Positions 8,486 to 17,069 of a DNA stretch of 44,792 nt are shown here, one piece after another. The notes under the pieces were generated by a model. The model was not told where the DNA came from and searched no databases. It saw nothing but the letters and a program-made list of their open reading frames with translations. The stretch is from Frankia sp. AiPs1 (lineage in GTDB: Bacteria > Actinomycetota > Actinomycetes > Frankiales > Frankiaceae). How positions within the stretch are numbered: the first letter of the stretch is position 1; each line of letters opens with the position of its first letter. Location of the stretch: assembly GCF_023716945.1 (NCBI RefSeq), contig NZ_JAMQQF010000008.1:1-44792 (forward strand), written 5' to 3'. Position numbers and translations under genes: made by a program.

Positions 8486-9886
8486 TTACAGGTCGGCGGG
8501 AGTGGCGAGCCGACCGGCGACGGCGGTGGCCGCCGCCACGGCCGGCGATACGACGTGGGTCCGCGCCCCACGGCCCTGCCTGCCCTCGAAGTTGCGGTTG
8601 TTCGTGGAGGCGGCGCGCTGGCCGGGCTGGAGACGATCTTCGTTCAGCGCCGCGCACATCGAGCAGCCGGCCAGCGGCCGGAAGTCGGCACCGGCCGCGG
8701 CGAAGACCTCGTCCAGCGCCTCCTCGCACGCCTGGCGGCGGACTGCCGCCGATCCGGGCACCACGATCATCTGTACATTCGCGGCGACCCGCCGTCCCCG
8801 CAGCACCGCGGCGGCAGCACGAAGATCCTCGATCCTGCTGTTCGTGCAGGAACCGACGAACACCGCATCGACCGGGACCGCGCGCATGGCCGTTCCCGGC
8901 TTCAGGTCCATGTAGGCCAGTGCTCTCTCGGCTGCCGCACGTTCCGAGGCATCGGTGAACTGAGCGGGCGAGGGGACCGTGGCCTCCAGCGGAACGCTCT
9001 GCGCCGGGTTGGTGCCCCATGTCACGTACGGAACGAGGCCCCCGGCATCGAAGGTCACCTCGCGGTCGAACCGTGCGTCGTTGTCCGACCTCAGCGTCCG
9101 CCAGTACGAGACCTCGTCGTCCCAGTCCTTGCCGGTCGGCATGGACGGTCGGCGCGCGAGATAGTCGAATGTCGTCTCGTCCGGAGCGATGACGCCGGCG
9201 CGGGATCCCGCTTCGACAGCCATGTTACACAGCGTCATACGTTCTGCCATCGACAGAACCTCAACGGCCTCGCCCCGATACTCGATCAGATGGCCCTGGG
9301 CACCGGCCGTCCCGATCCTCGCGATGAGGGCAAGGACGAGATCCTTGGCGCTGGTGTCGGCGGGCAGCCGGCCGGTCACCGTCACGGCCATGTCCTTCGG
9401 TCGACGCAACCACAACGTCTGCGTGGCCAGTACGTGCTCGACCTGCCGGGTACCGATCCCGAGTGCCAGGGCGCCGAACGCACCCTGCGTCGTCGTGTGG
9501 GAGTCACAGCAGACGATCGTCATCCCGGGCCGGGTCAAGCCCAACTCCGGGCCGATCACGTGCACGATTCCCTGGGCGGTGTCGCCGAGTCGGAGTAGCG
9601 GGATACCGGCCCGAGCGCAGTTCTCACGGAGAAGTCTTGACTGTGCCCAGGCCGGCCCGCTCCGGTCGACTCGGTCAATGGAGATCGTCGGTGTGTTGTG
9701 GTCCTCTGTGGCCACGGTGAGATCGGCTCTACGGACGGATCGTCCGGAAGCCCAGAGCCCTTCGAACGCCTGCGGCGTGTTCACCTCGTGCAGCATGTGC
9801 AGATCAACGTAAAGCAGATCCTCACCCGAAGGTTCGCGGCGCACCACGTGTTCGTCCCAGATTTTCTGGGTCAGTGTCGTCCCCAT
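8486..9886 (-). CDS. leuC: 3-isopropylmalate dehydratase large subunit homologue
   Basis: 466 residues, the normal LeuC length. The three Fe-S ligands are present: Cys347 in FVGSCTNSR, and Cys408 and Cys411 in [10 protein letters not shown]. Other family blocks include [29 protein letters not shown] and [12 protein letters not shown] near the end. The active 4Fe-4S cluster should therefore assemble. It heads the leftward unit with the small subunit and the LysR gene, and diverges from the oxygenase gene. Isomerases of this family have been recruited in natural-product pathways to extend or rearrange 2-oxo acids (for example phosphinomethylmalate isomerase in bialaphos biosynthesis). I infer a comparable role here. 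Confidence 0.88.
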   Translation of the reverse strand: MGTTLTQKIWDEHVVRREPSGEDLLYVDLHMLHEVNTPQAFEGLWASGRSVRRADLTVATEDHNTPTISIDRVDRSGPAWAQSRLLRENCARAGIPLLRLGDTAQGIVHVIGPELGLTRPGMTIVCCDSHTTTQGAFGALALGIGTRQVEHVLATQTLWLRRPKDMAVTVTGRLPADTSAKDLVLALIARIGTAGAQGHLIEYRGEAVEVLSMAERMTLCNMAVEAGSRAGVIAPDETTFDYLARRPSMPTGKDWDDEVSYWRTLRSDNDARFDREVTFDAGGLVPYVTWGTNPAQSVPLEATVPSPAQFTDASERAAAERALAYMDLKPGTAMRAVPVDAVFVGSCTNSRIEDLRAAAAVLRGRRVAANVQMIVVPGSAAVRRQACEEALDEVFAAAGADFRPLAGCSMCAALNEDRLQPGQRAASTNNRNFEGRQGRGARTHVVSPAVAAATAVAGRLATPADL

Positions 9887-10144
9887 GAGGCCTCCCGCTC
9901 CTGACGGACGTACCGCCGGCTGGCGTGTAGGAGTTTATGGCACAGCGGCTGCCCCGTGGCAAGAGATGCCGACAGCGGATATCCACTCCCGACCGATGCA
10001 TACGCGACGCTCTACACCTCCGGTCGAAGCTCTCCACTCCCGATGGAAATTATTTCAGACCTACTTCCACTCCCGTCTGATGACGCACTCCGAGACGCAC
10101 GTGAAAATCGATGGCGAGCGATCCAGAACTCGGAGGTGAATGTC
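9887..10144. promoter_or_regulatory. Divergent promoter region with three TCCACTCCCG direct repeats
   Basis: The 258 bp between the leuC-like gene (-) and the oxygenase gene (+) contain TCCACTCCCG at 9982-9991, 10033-10042 and 10066-10075, all in the same orientation. Start-to-start distances are 51 and 33 bp, close to five and three helical turns. The last copy is about 70 bp before the oxygenase Shine-Dalgarno (GGAGG, 10132-10136). Such spaced direct repeats suggest operator half-sites for a cluster regulator, either the LysR protein or one outside the window. Confidence 0.55.
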
Positions 10145-11149
10145 ATGAAGCCACTTCTCATCCTCACGGAGCGTGAGAGGGAGTCAATTTTCGACGCCCT
10201 CGCGACGATCAGTTCGAATCCTTACCTTGAGTACCAGGACTTCGCTGCCTCGGTCACGGATCTCATCGCCAGCCGACGGGTCCCTCGCCCCTTCCTCGTC
10301 GCACTTGAACGAGTCCGGTCTGATCGTCGGGATGGGGCGTCCGTCGTTCACGTTCTCCGCAACTGCCCGATCGACCGGGACCTCCCGGATCTCGGGAACG
10401 ACGACCCCATGGCCAGGAAGCACGAGCTCAAGAAGACCTTCATCGGCGAGGCGCTGCTCGAGCTCTGCGCCCAGCTCACGGGGACGCCACTCCTGGCCTA
10501 CGCCCGAAACCGCGGTGACTTCTTCACCGATGTGGTGGCGATCGATCGGTTCAGTGGCACCCTGACCGGTTACAGCGACAGCGAGCTCTATTATCACAAC
10601 GACCGCACCGCGCACGAGGTCCGAGCCGACTACATCGCGCTACTCGGGTTGCGGTGTCCGGGGAAGGACCTCATCTACACCGGCTTCATCGATGGCCGGG
10701 ATCTCCTTGAAGAATGCGCCGCGAGCACTCTGTCGGTGCTTCGCGAGCCCTACTTCATCACACCCTTCGACGTCTACTCCCGAGACAAGAACAACAGTTT
10801 GACCGTTTCGAAGCGGCATCCGATCCTGGAGAACGATCACAGCTTTCGGTACCTCGACACGAGCACGACAGTGGCACCGGGAAGTCCCGAGCGGGCCAAG
10901 GACGCCCTTCTGGACATGAAGAACGCGCTGACCCGCGTCACCAGGACCCGCCACCGGATTCTCGAAGGCGATCTGCTCCTGCTCGCCAACCAGGACGGCC
11001 TGCACAGCCGCGAGAAGGTCGAGGTCGTCGATCCGACACAGGTCCGCAGTCGCTGGTTGCTCAAGACCTACGCCTTTCGAGACGAGGCTGCCCGTGCCAG
11101 CCACCGCGAGAAGTGGCTCGACGGTGTTCCTGGGCGGGTCGCCGACTGA
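10145..11149 (+). CDS. Clavaminate-synthase-like Fe(II)/2-oxoglutarate-dependent oxygenase
   Basis: 334 residues from the ATG at 10145 with GGAGG 8 bp upstream; the frame is open 189 bp further but that part is non-coding in character. The iron triad is visible: His151 and Asp153 in YYHNDRTAHEVRADYIAL, and His287 in LLANQDGLHSREK, with a following Arg (RSRWLLKTY) as the probable 2-oxoglutarate anchor. Size and spacing match the CAS/AsnO/VioC group, which beta-hydroxylates or desaturates free or carrier-bound amino acids. It leads a rightward unit with the aminotransferase (217 bp apart). Expected role: oxidation of an amino acid intermediate; the substrate is unknown. Confidence 0.8.
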   Translation: MKPLLILTERERESIFDALATISSNPYLEYQDFAASVTDLIASRRVPRPFLVALERVRSDRRDGASVVHVLRNCPIDRDLPDLGNDDPMARKHELKKTFIGEALLELCAQLTGTPLLAYARNRGDFFTDVVAIDRFSGTLTGYSDSELYYHNDRTAHEVRADYIALLGLRCPGKDLIYTGFIDGRDLLEECAASTLSVLREPYFITPFDVYSRDKNNSLTVSKRHPILENDHSFRYLDTSTTVAPGSPERAKDALLDMKNALTRVTRTRHRILEGDLLLLANQDGLHSREKVEVVDPTQVRSRWLLKTYAFRDEAARASHREKWLDGVPGRVAD

Positions 11150-11366
11150 CCGTGCGCTCGTAGCTGTGAGACGCCGCGAGTCGGAGCAGGGAATGGATGG
11201 CGGCGCCGCACGTGCGGTCCGCCTGACCGGCCACCCGCCATGTCCGGCACCCCGGCCGATCGGGCCGGCCAGGACTTTCGGGGCCGGCCCGACGGCCTCG
11301 ACGACGAGTCCCCGTGCCGAGGTGGCCGGCTTCGCTCACCAGCATGTCCATGATCTGGAGGGGCCC

Positions 11367-12593
11367 ATGCCAAGAACCGCACGCCGACTAACGGAGATAT
11401 CGGAGTCTGCCACGTATGCCGTGCTCGACAAGGTCCGGCTTCTGCGGGCACGCGGTCATGACGTGCTTGACCTGGGGGGCGGTGAGCCGGACTTCGACAC
11501 TCCGCGGCACGTGTCCACTGCGGCCGTGGCCGCGATCGGGATGGGACGCACGCACTACACACCCAGCCGCGGCGAGCCCGAGCTTCTGACCGCCATCGCC
11601 GAGAAACTGGCGAAGGACAACGGGATTCTCGTGGACGCGTCGACCGACGTGATCGCGACGCCATCAGCCAAGCATGCACTCTTCAGTGCACTGCTTGCCG
11701 TCCTGGACCCTGGGGACGAGGTGATCGTCCCCACACCGAGTTGGGTCAGCTACAGCGCGATGGCCGGCCTCGTGGGCGCTCGGGCCTCGTCAGCACCCCT
11801 GTCTGCGACGAACGGTTTCCGGCTCGATCCGGAGATTCTCGAGCGGGCGTTGTCATCACGCACCCGCGCGGTGCTCGTAAACACTCCTAATAATCCTACC
11901 GGCCGAGTCCTGGAAGAGGAGGAGGTCGCGGCGCTCGTGTCCTTCGCCGACAGACATGATCTTTTCATCATCTCCGACGAGATCTACGAGAAGATCAGTT
12001 ATGTCGACCGACCGCACGTGAGTCCCGCGAGTCTCCCAGGCGGCGCGGAGCGCACGCTGACGGTGAACGGATTCTCCAAGGCATATGCCATGACGGGCTG
12101 GCGGCTCGGTTATGTGGCCGGGCCAACCGAGGTGGTCTCGGACCTACTCAAGGTGCAGCAGCACACCGTCGGATGCGCTGGCTCTTTCATCCAGGTCGGC
12201 GGGATCGCGGCGCTCACCGGCGCACAGTCGCCGGTGTCAGAAATGACAGCCGAGTACTCGGCGCGCCGGGACTTCGTGGTGGATGCGCTCAACAAGATGC
12301 CCGGCATCTCCTGCACACATCCGGACGGCGCTCTGTACGTCTTTCCCAAGATCCTCGACACTGATCTCGGCGACGCTTCGGAGTTCGCCGGCTGGCTGCT
12401 CGACGCGGCACGGGTGGCAGTCACTCCCGGGTCAGCTTTCGGGCCAGGCGGCGAAGGGCATGTGCGACTGTCGTTCGCAAATTCGCGCGAGGTGCTTACC
12501 GAGGCGATGTTCCGGATGTCCGCCGCACTGAACTCCGCACGTCGACGTCCTCCCGCCAGTCCGCCGGTCGCGGACGATCCAGGACCCAGTTGA
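11367..12593 (+). CDS. Class I/II PLP-dependent aminotransferase (aspartate aminotransferase-like)
   Basis: 408 residues from the ATG at 11367, preceded by GGAGGGG. Fold-type I aminotransferase signatures are complete: LDLGGGEPDFDTP, the VNTPNNPTG loop (Asn175/Asn176), ISDEIYE (Asp204), and the PLP lysine Lys238 in GFSKAYAMTGWRLGY. The C-terminal GHVRLSFANS carries the Arg that binds the substrate carboxylate. This is the subclass that includes AspC-like and broad-range enzymes. In context it would convert the 2-oxo acid made through the dehydratase step into an amino acid, or the reverse. The 3' tail (RRRPPASPPVADDPGPS) is likely unstructured. Confidence 0.85.
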   Translation: MPRTARRLTEISESATYAVLDKVRLLRARGHDVLDLGGGEPDFDTPRHVSTAAVAAIGMGRTHYTPSRGEPELLTAIAEKLAKDNGILVDASTDVIATPSAKHALFSALLAVLDPGDEVIVPTPSWVSYSAMAGLVGARASSAPLSATNGFRLDPEILERALSSRTRAVLVNTPNNPTGRVLEEEEVAALVSFADRHDLFIISDEIYEKISYVDRPHVSPASLPGGAERTLTVNGFSKAYAMTGWRLGYVAGPTEVVSDLLKVQQHTVGCAGSFIQVGGIAALTGAQSPVSEMTAEYSARRDFVVDALNKMPGISCTHPDGALYVFPKILDTDLGDASEFAGWLLDAARVAVTPGSAFGPGGEGHVRLSFANSREVLTEAMFRMSAALNSARRRPPASPPVADDPGPS

Positions 12594-12647
12594 ATCGCCG
12601 CCAGAGGCACGCGGGAGCCCATATCCGGACGGTACCAGGAGGTAGAG

Positions 12648-12842
12648 ATGTCGGCACTACGGCGCGGGAACCAGAAATCCGGCGGCGACGAGCGGGCGGA
12701 TGACATCCGAGATCTCCGTTCGGCGCCCATGTCATGCGTCGACGATTCCTGGCCGCTTCCCGATCGCGACGAGCGAGGTGGCCACCGGTCTGATCGCGCC
12801 CACGACGACCGGATATATCTCCAGGGCAAACTCTGGATATAG
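12648..12842 (+). CDS. Small ORF, 64 aa, with strong Shine-Dalgarno, function unknown
   Basis: ATG at 12648 preceded by AGGAGG at optimal distance (GGAGGTAGAG then ATG). It lies 54 bp after the aminotransferase and 15 bp before a strong terminator, so it would be on the same transcript. The product is hydrophilic, rich in Arg/Asp, with one Cys and a distinct hydrophobic end (IYLQGKLWI). I recognise no family. GC at third positions is lower than in neighbouring genes. Possibilities: a small partner protein, a peptide precursor, or a chance ORF. Opposite-strand frames across the same region are also partly open, which lowers confidence. Confidence 0.4.
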   Translation: MSALRRGNQKSGGDERADDIRDLRSAPMSCVDDSWPLPDRDERGGHRSDRAHDDRIYLQGKLWI

Positions 12843-12856
12843 AGATCGGCGGCGGC

Positions 12857-12892
12857 GACGGCCCGCCATCCCACTGGGGATGGCGGGCCGTC
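12857..12892. terminator. Perfect 16-bp stem hairpin, probable bidirectional terminator
   Basis: GACGGCCCGCCATCCC (12857-12872), a 4-base ACTG loop, and its exact complement (12877-12892). It lies between the rightward aminotransferase unit and the leftward exporter-GAPDH unit, whose stop is at 12918. It should end both transcripts; no U-tract is present, as is common in actinomycetes. Confidence 0.85.
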
Positions 12893-12917
12893 TGCGTCGG
12901 GCCGTCAGGCCGTCGGG

Positions 12918-13928
12918 TCAGGCAGACCCCAGGATATGAGCCAACTCGACAGATCGGTGCGAGAAGCCCATTTCATTGTCGTACCATCCGACAACCTTGA
13001 CGATGGAGCCGATCCCGTCCCGGTCGCTGATCATCGTGAGTGGGGCGTCGAAGGTGCAGGATGCGGAGGTGCCGACGATGTCGGCGGAGACGATCGGGGC
13101 TTCGGAGTAGACCAGAAGATCGGCCAGCTCGCCCTCCGCGGCCTTCTGGAATACCGCGTTGACCTCGGAGACCGTCACGGATGCCTCGAGCTCGACGGTC
13201 AGATCGACGACGGAGCCGTCGATCACCGGCACCCTCATGGCGAGTCCGTCCAGTCTTCCCGCGAGCGCCGGCAAAACCTTGCCGATGGCCCGCGCAGCTC
13301 CGGTGGTGGTCGGAATGATGTTGGTAGCGGCCGCCCGGGCCCGCCGGAAGTCCTTGTGGGGTAGGTCCTGCAGGCGCTGGTCACTGGTGTATGCATGCGC
13401 GGTGTTCATCAGCCCTCGCCGGACGCCAAAGGCGTCGTGCAGCGTCTTGGCGAGCAGGGCCGCGCAGTTGGTCGTACATGACGCGTTGGAAATGACGTAC
13501 TGGCTGCCGTCGAAGGCGTCCTCATTCGCCCCGATGACGACCGTCAGGTCCACATTGGTGGCAGGTGCCGTGATCAGCACCCGGCCGGCCCCGGCCTGCC
13601 GATGCAACGCAGCACGGCTACCATCTGTAAACGCGCCGGTGGACTCGATGACCACGTCGACCCCCAGCGTGTCCCAGGGCAGTTGTGCGGGATTGGACTC
13701 CCGCAGGACACCGATGCGCCGGTCGCCCACGACAAAGGCATCCCCGTCGACTGTCACCTGGGTGGGGAGGCGACCGTGGGTGGAGTCGTAGGTAAACAGA
13801 TGGGCGAGAAGCTCCGGATCCGCGAGATCATTTACCGCCACGACCTCAATGTCAGGGCGGCCGAGCGCGATCCGAGTGATGGTCCGGCCAATCCGACCGA
13901 ATCCGTTGACGGCTACGCGGGTGGTCAT
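12918..13928 (-). CDS. gap: Glyceraldehyde-3-phosphate dehydrogenase, type I, cluster-situated copy
   Basis: 336 residues from the ATG at 13928 with AAGGGGAAG upstream. It has the NAD-binding start VAVNGFGRIGR, catalytic Cys151 in ISNASCTTNC, His178 in NTAHAYTSDQ, the GAPDH block NIIPTTTGAARAIGKVLP, and WYDNEMGFSHR near the C-terminus. All catalytic residues are present, so it should oxidise glyceraldehyde-3-phosphate with NAD. It lies 16 bp after the exporter gene in one unit. A GAPDH beside a drug exporter and a dedicated regulator is the arrangement expected of a target-duplication resistance gene, as in pentalenolactone producers. The housekeeping role is the alternative; no glycolytic genes (pgk, tpi) follow it. 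Confidence 0.88.
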   Translation of the reverse strand: MTTRVAVNGFGRIGRTITRIALGRPDIEVVAVNDLADPELLAHLFTYDSTHGRLPTQVTVDGDAFVVGDRRIGVLRESNPAQLPWDTLGVDVVIESTGAFTDGSRAALHRQAGAGRVLITAPATNVDLTVVIGANEDAFDGSQYVISNASCTTNCAALLAKTLHDAFGVRRGLMNTAHAYTSDQRLQDLPHKDFRRARAAATNIIPTTTGAARAIGKVLPALAGRLDGLAMRVPVIDGSVVDLTVELEASVTVSEVNAVFQKAAEGELADLLVYSEAPIVSADIVGTSASCTFDAPLTMISDRDGIGSIVKVVGWYDNEMGFSHRSVELAHILGSA

Positions 13929-13944
13929 CGTGAACTTCCCCTTG

Positions 13945-15381
13945 TCACTGTTGCGTGGCCTGTCGCCGCCCGGCCGAAAATGCGAGTAGCGAGCCGAGCA
14001 GGAACACGGCGAACGCGATGATTGCGGATATGTGGAGGCCGGCGACCAGCGAAGAAGACGTCGCCGCGAGGGTGCCGAAGAGCGCCACTCCGACGGCGTT
14101 ACCGATCTGTCGGGCAACGTTGAACACCGCCGACGCGGCGGCTGAACGGTCGGGCGGCGCGCTGTCGATGATCGCGGCAGTGGCCGCAGGGACGGTCATC
14201 GGCGTTGCCAGACCCGTGGCGATCAGCGCGAAAAGGAGGATCGCGTAGGGACTGTGCGCCCCCGCCGGCAACCAGCCGAGAAAGCCGAGCGAGCCGAGAA
14301 GCAGGGCGGCGCCCATCGGCCGATACGGGCCGAAACGGGCGGTGAGCCGACCCGACAGCGGCGCGGCGATGAGGGCCATGCACACCGACGGCAGCAGGAG
14401 GAGGCCCGTCGTCAGGGCGTCATAGTGACGCTGCTGCTGAAAATACAGCGTGCTCAGGTACAGAATGCCGTAGTAGCCCAGGTTGAGAAGAACGCCGATC
14501 AGGGCCGTCGCGGCGAAACCAAAGGATCGGAACAGCGACAACGGCAGCATGGGTGGGCGGCCGAAACCGGTGCCTGACAGACGGCGGTCCAGCCGGTGCT
14601 CATTCGCGATGAACCCGGCAAGGGCGACCACGGCGACGGCGAAGCCCCCCAGCACCAGCGGTGAGGTCCAGCTACCCGAGGCCGCCTCGTTGAGCGCCCC
14701 GGCCAGGCCGGTCAGGCCCACCGCCGCGGCGGCCTGACCGGCCGGGTCCATCCGACGGTGGTTGCGCGCCACGGCCGGGCGAGGAACCATCCTGGTCGTC
14801 AGCACCATCGCGACGGCGACGACCGGAACGTTGAGCCAGAACACCGCACGCCAGCTCAGGCCGGCCAGGAGCAGCCCACCCACCAGCGGCCCCGCCGCAA
14901 AGGCGACACCTGCGATGGACGCCCAGAAGCCCAGCGCCCGGGCCCTGATCTCGCGTTGCGGGTAGGCGCCGGCGAGCAGAGCAAGCGAGGTGGGCACCAG
15001 GAGTGCCGCGCCCGCGCCCTGGCACATCCGTCCTGCGACGAGTACTCCGGTGTCGACCGCGAGGGCACACAGAACGGATGCGAGACCGAACAGAGCAAGC
15101 CCGACCATGAAGACCCGTCGGTGACCAAGCCGCTCACCAAGCCCGCCACCTAGCAGCAACAGTGCCGCGAACGTCGTACTGTAACCGTCTACGACCCACT
15201 GCAGGCTGGTCGCTCCGGCGTGCAGCGAGGTCTGGAACGCGGGAACGGCAACCGTGACGACCGTGACATCCAGCATCACCAGGAAGTAGCCGAGGCTCAG
15301 GACCGCGAGTGGCCCCACGGCGAGCCTCGCCGGGCCGACTTCGGTGATCTCGGGAGCGGATGGGAGGTCGACGGTGCTCAT
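13945..15381 (-). CDS. MFS drug exporter, DHA2 (14-TM) family
   Basis: 478 residues from the ATG at 15381; the frame extends 78 codons upstream across the divergent regulator's promoter and start, which is unlikely to be translated. Hydrophobic helices run throughout, with family motifs LDVTVVTVAVPAFQ (helix 1), WVVDGYSTTFAALLLLGGGLGERLGHRRVF (motif A), GRMCQGAGAALLVPTSLALL and GPLVGGLLL (motif C, typical of exporters). It is the first gene of a leftward unit with GAPDH and is divergent (65 bp) from an ArsR-type regulator. Probable role: proton-driven efflux of the cluster product. Confidence 0.88.
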   Translation of the reverse strand: MSTVDLPSAPEITEVGPARLAVGPLAVLSLGYFLVMLDVTVVTVAVPAFQTSLHAGATSLQWVVDGYSTTFAALLLLGGGLGERLGHRRVFMVGLALFGLASVLCALAVDTGVLVAGRMCQGAGAALLVPTSLALLAGAYPQREIRARALGFWASIAGVAFAAGPLVGGLLLAGLSWRAVFWLNVPVVAVAMVLTTRMVPRPAVARNHRRMDPAGQAAAAVGLTGLAGALNEAASGSWTSPLVLGGFAVAVVALAGFIANEHRLDRRLSGTGFGRPPMLPLSLFRSFGFAATALIGVLLNLGYYGILYLSTLYFQQQRHYDALTTGLLLLPSVCMALIAAPLSGRLTARFGPYRPMGAALLLGSLGFLGWLPAGAHSPYAILLFALIATGLATPMTVPAATAAIIDSAPPDRSAAASAVFNVARQIGNAVGVALFGTLAATSSSLVAGLHISAIIAFAVFLLGSLLAFSAGRRQATQQ

Positions 15382-15446
15382 GCGGTCAGTGTCGGCGCCG
15401 GAGACTTCGCCGGACGCCGAAGTGTCCCCGTCGTAGCGTGACCGGT
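15382..15446. promoter_or_regulatory. Divergent promoter between exporter and ArsR-type regulator
   Basis: Only 65 bp separate the two start codons, so the two promoters must overlap. This is the expected binding region for the ArsR-type protein. A CGxxGGACGCCGAAGTGTCCCCG-like inverted pattern around 15410-15430 is a possible operator but is imperfect. Confidence 0.35.
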
Positions 15447-16277
15447 ATGGCGCATCACGAGGCTGACCGGGCCGTGGCGGATCCGGACATCGCACGTACG
15501 GCCGCACTGATTGCGGACGCGTCCCGGGCGCGCATCCTGAAGGCCCTGTGCGGTGGGCGGGAGATCTCGGCGGGACTGCTCGCCGCCGAGGCCGGGGTCG
15601 CCGCCGCCACGGCAAGCGGTCATCTCGCGAAGCTTGTCGAGACGGGCCTGATCACGGTGCGGCAGGAGGGCCGCAACCGCTACTACCGGCTGGCCGGCGA
15701 GGAGGTGACGATGGCGCTGGAAGCCCTTGCCGTCATTTCCCCGCCGTTGCGGGTCACCTCACTGCGGCAGGACATCCGGAGCAACGCGCTGCGCCGTTCC
15801 CGCACCTGTTACGACCATCTGGCCGGCCTGCTGGGCGTGTCGCTGATGCGTGCCCTGACGGACGGCGCCCTGTTGACCGGTCACGACGGCATTCACCGAC
15901 CGGATGGGGCGGTACACGACCGCGCGGCGGCGTACGGCCGGGACGTGCACTACGTCCTGACGGCGCAGGGGCGTGACACTCTGACCGCCTTCGGTATCGA
16001 CCTGGCAGGCCTGCCGGCGCGGCGGCCCCTGATCCGCTACTGCGTCGACTGGAGCGAGCGGCGGTGCCATCATCTCGCCGGAGCGCTCGGCGGCGCGCTC
16101 ACCCGTCGACTGTTCGACCTGCAGTGGATCCGGCATGGTGTCAGCCCACGCATCGTGCACGTGACCACGTCCGGGATCGATGGGTTGGAGCGCGTCTTCG
16201 CCCTGGACACCGCCCCATGGCAGACCGCCACGGGCAGCGTCCAGGACGAATCCGATCGCTTTCGCGCTCTGTCCTGA
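15447..16277 (+). CDS. ArsR-family winged-helix transcriptional regulator
   Basis: 276 residues from the ATG at 15447. The N-terminal ~95 residues form an ArsR-type wHTH: IADASRARILKALCGGREISAGLLAAEAGVAAATASGHLAKLVETGLI, then RNRYYRLAGEEV (wing). The remaining 180 residues are a C-terminal domain found in some large actinobacterial ArsR proteins, with repeated His/Cys/Arg residues (RYCVDWSERRCHHLAGALGG) that could bind a metal or ligand. It is divergent from the exporter-GAPDH unit and most likely represses it until the product or another signal is present. Confidence 0.85.
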   Translation: MAHHEADRAVADPDIARTAALIADASRARILKALCGGREISAGLLAAEAGVAAATASGHLAKLVETGLITVRQEGRNRYYRLAGEEVTMALEALAVISPPLRVTSLRQDIRSNALRRSRTCYDHLAGLLGVSLMRALTDGALLTGHDGIHRPDGAVHDRAAAYGRDVHYVLTAQGRDTLTAFGIDLAGLPARRPLIRYCVDWSERRCHHLAGALGGALTRRLFDLQWIRHGVSPRIVHVTTSGIDGLERVFALDTAPWQTATGSVQDESDRFRALS

Positions 16278-16370
16278 CGGGCGGCCCTACGGAACGGGAA
16301 TCCGTCGGTGACAGAGGCGTGGGACGCGTGGTCGGTCACCGTCCCTTCCCCGAGATCGAGATGTCCGTCG

Positions 16371-17069
16371 TCAGTCGCCCTTGACCATCAGGACGGCTTC
16401 CAGCCGATTGCGCGCTCCCAGCTTGGACAGGGCGTGCGACACATGGCTCTTGACCGTCGCCGGGGACACCTGCAGCACTCCGGCAGCCTCGGCGGTCGAC
16501 AGGCCCTTCGCGAGCAGCCCGAGCACCTCTCGCTCGCGCCCCGTCAGCACGGCGTGCGGTAGTTCGGTGGATGCCGCGACAACATCGGGCTCCAGGGGCG
16601 GAACATACTCGTCCGACAATTCCTTCGAGAACACCGTGTACCCGGAGGCCACGGCATACGCGGCCGCCGCGATTCGACCCATTTCAGCTTCCTTGACCAG
16701 GAATCCCGATGCCCCCGCGGCGACACCCTCCCCGAGGGAGATACGGTTCCAGCGAGCCGCCAGCAGCAGGACGAATATTCCGCGCGATACCAGTTCGCGA
16801 ACCACTGGAATCGACGACTCCCACGGGACTGCGGACAGGACGACTACCTGCGCATTTCTGAGCGACCTCCATTCCCTGACGGGGATCGAGCTGTCGACGG
16901 ATTCGATCAGTTGCACGCGGACACCCTCCCCGTCGGCATCCTCCAGTGATCGACGGAGAACATGCCTTGAGATGGGGTCTGGATCGGCCAGCAGAATCCT
17001 GACCCTTTCGACCAGACTCAGATATGAGCGCGATTCGATTTCAGTGGACACGGAGCACCCACAGAGCAT
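16371..17069 (-). CDS. LuxR/NarL-type DNA-binding regulator with atypical receiver
   Basis: 232 residues. The N-terminal half is receiver-like (RILLADPDPISRHVLRRSLEDA at the start; AAGASGFLVKEAEMGRI near residue 125), and the C-terminal half is a LuxR HTH (LTGREREVLGLLAKGLSTAEAAGVLQVSPATVKSHVSHAL). The phospho-acceptor strand reads VVVLSAVPWESS, with Ser where response regulators have Asp, so phosphorylation control is doubtful. No histidine kinase is adjacent. It is convergent with the ArsR gene. It may be a pathway-specific regulator responding to a ligand, as other atypical response regulators in antibiotic clusters do; that is inference. Confidence 0.82.
   Translation of the reverse strand: MLCGCSVSTEIESRSYLSLVERVRILLADPDPISRHVLRRSLEDADGEGVRVQLIESVDSSIPVREWRSLRNAQVVVLSAVPWESSIPVVRELVSRGIFVLLLAARWNRISLGEGVAAGASGFLVKEAEMGRIAAAAYAVASGYTVFSKELSDEYVPPLEPDVVAASTELPHAVLTGREREVLGLLAKGLSTAEAAGVLQVSPATVKSHVSHALSKLGARNRLEAVLMVKGD

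Noticed and set aside
9956-10144. Longer N-terminus of the CAS-like oxygenase
   Set aside because: No family similarity, it covers the promoter repeats, and a strong GGAGG precedes the ATG at 10145.
12700-12939. Alternative plus-strand 79-aa frame downstream of the aminotransferase
   Set aside because: It runs through the 16-bp terminator hairpin and lacks a Shine-Dalgarno.
15382-15615. N-terminal 78-residue extension of the MFS exporter
   Set aside because: It would overlap the divergent ArsR-type gene and its promoter and is Arg/Pro-rich, unlike an exporter N-terminus.
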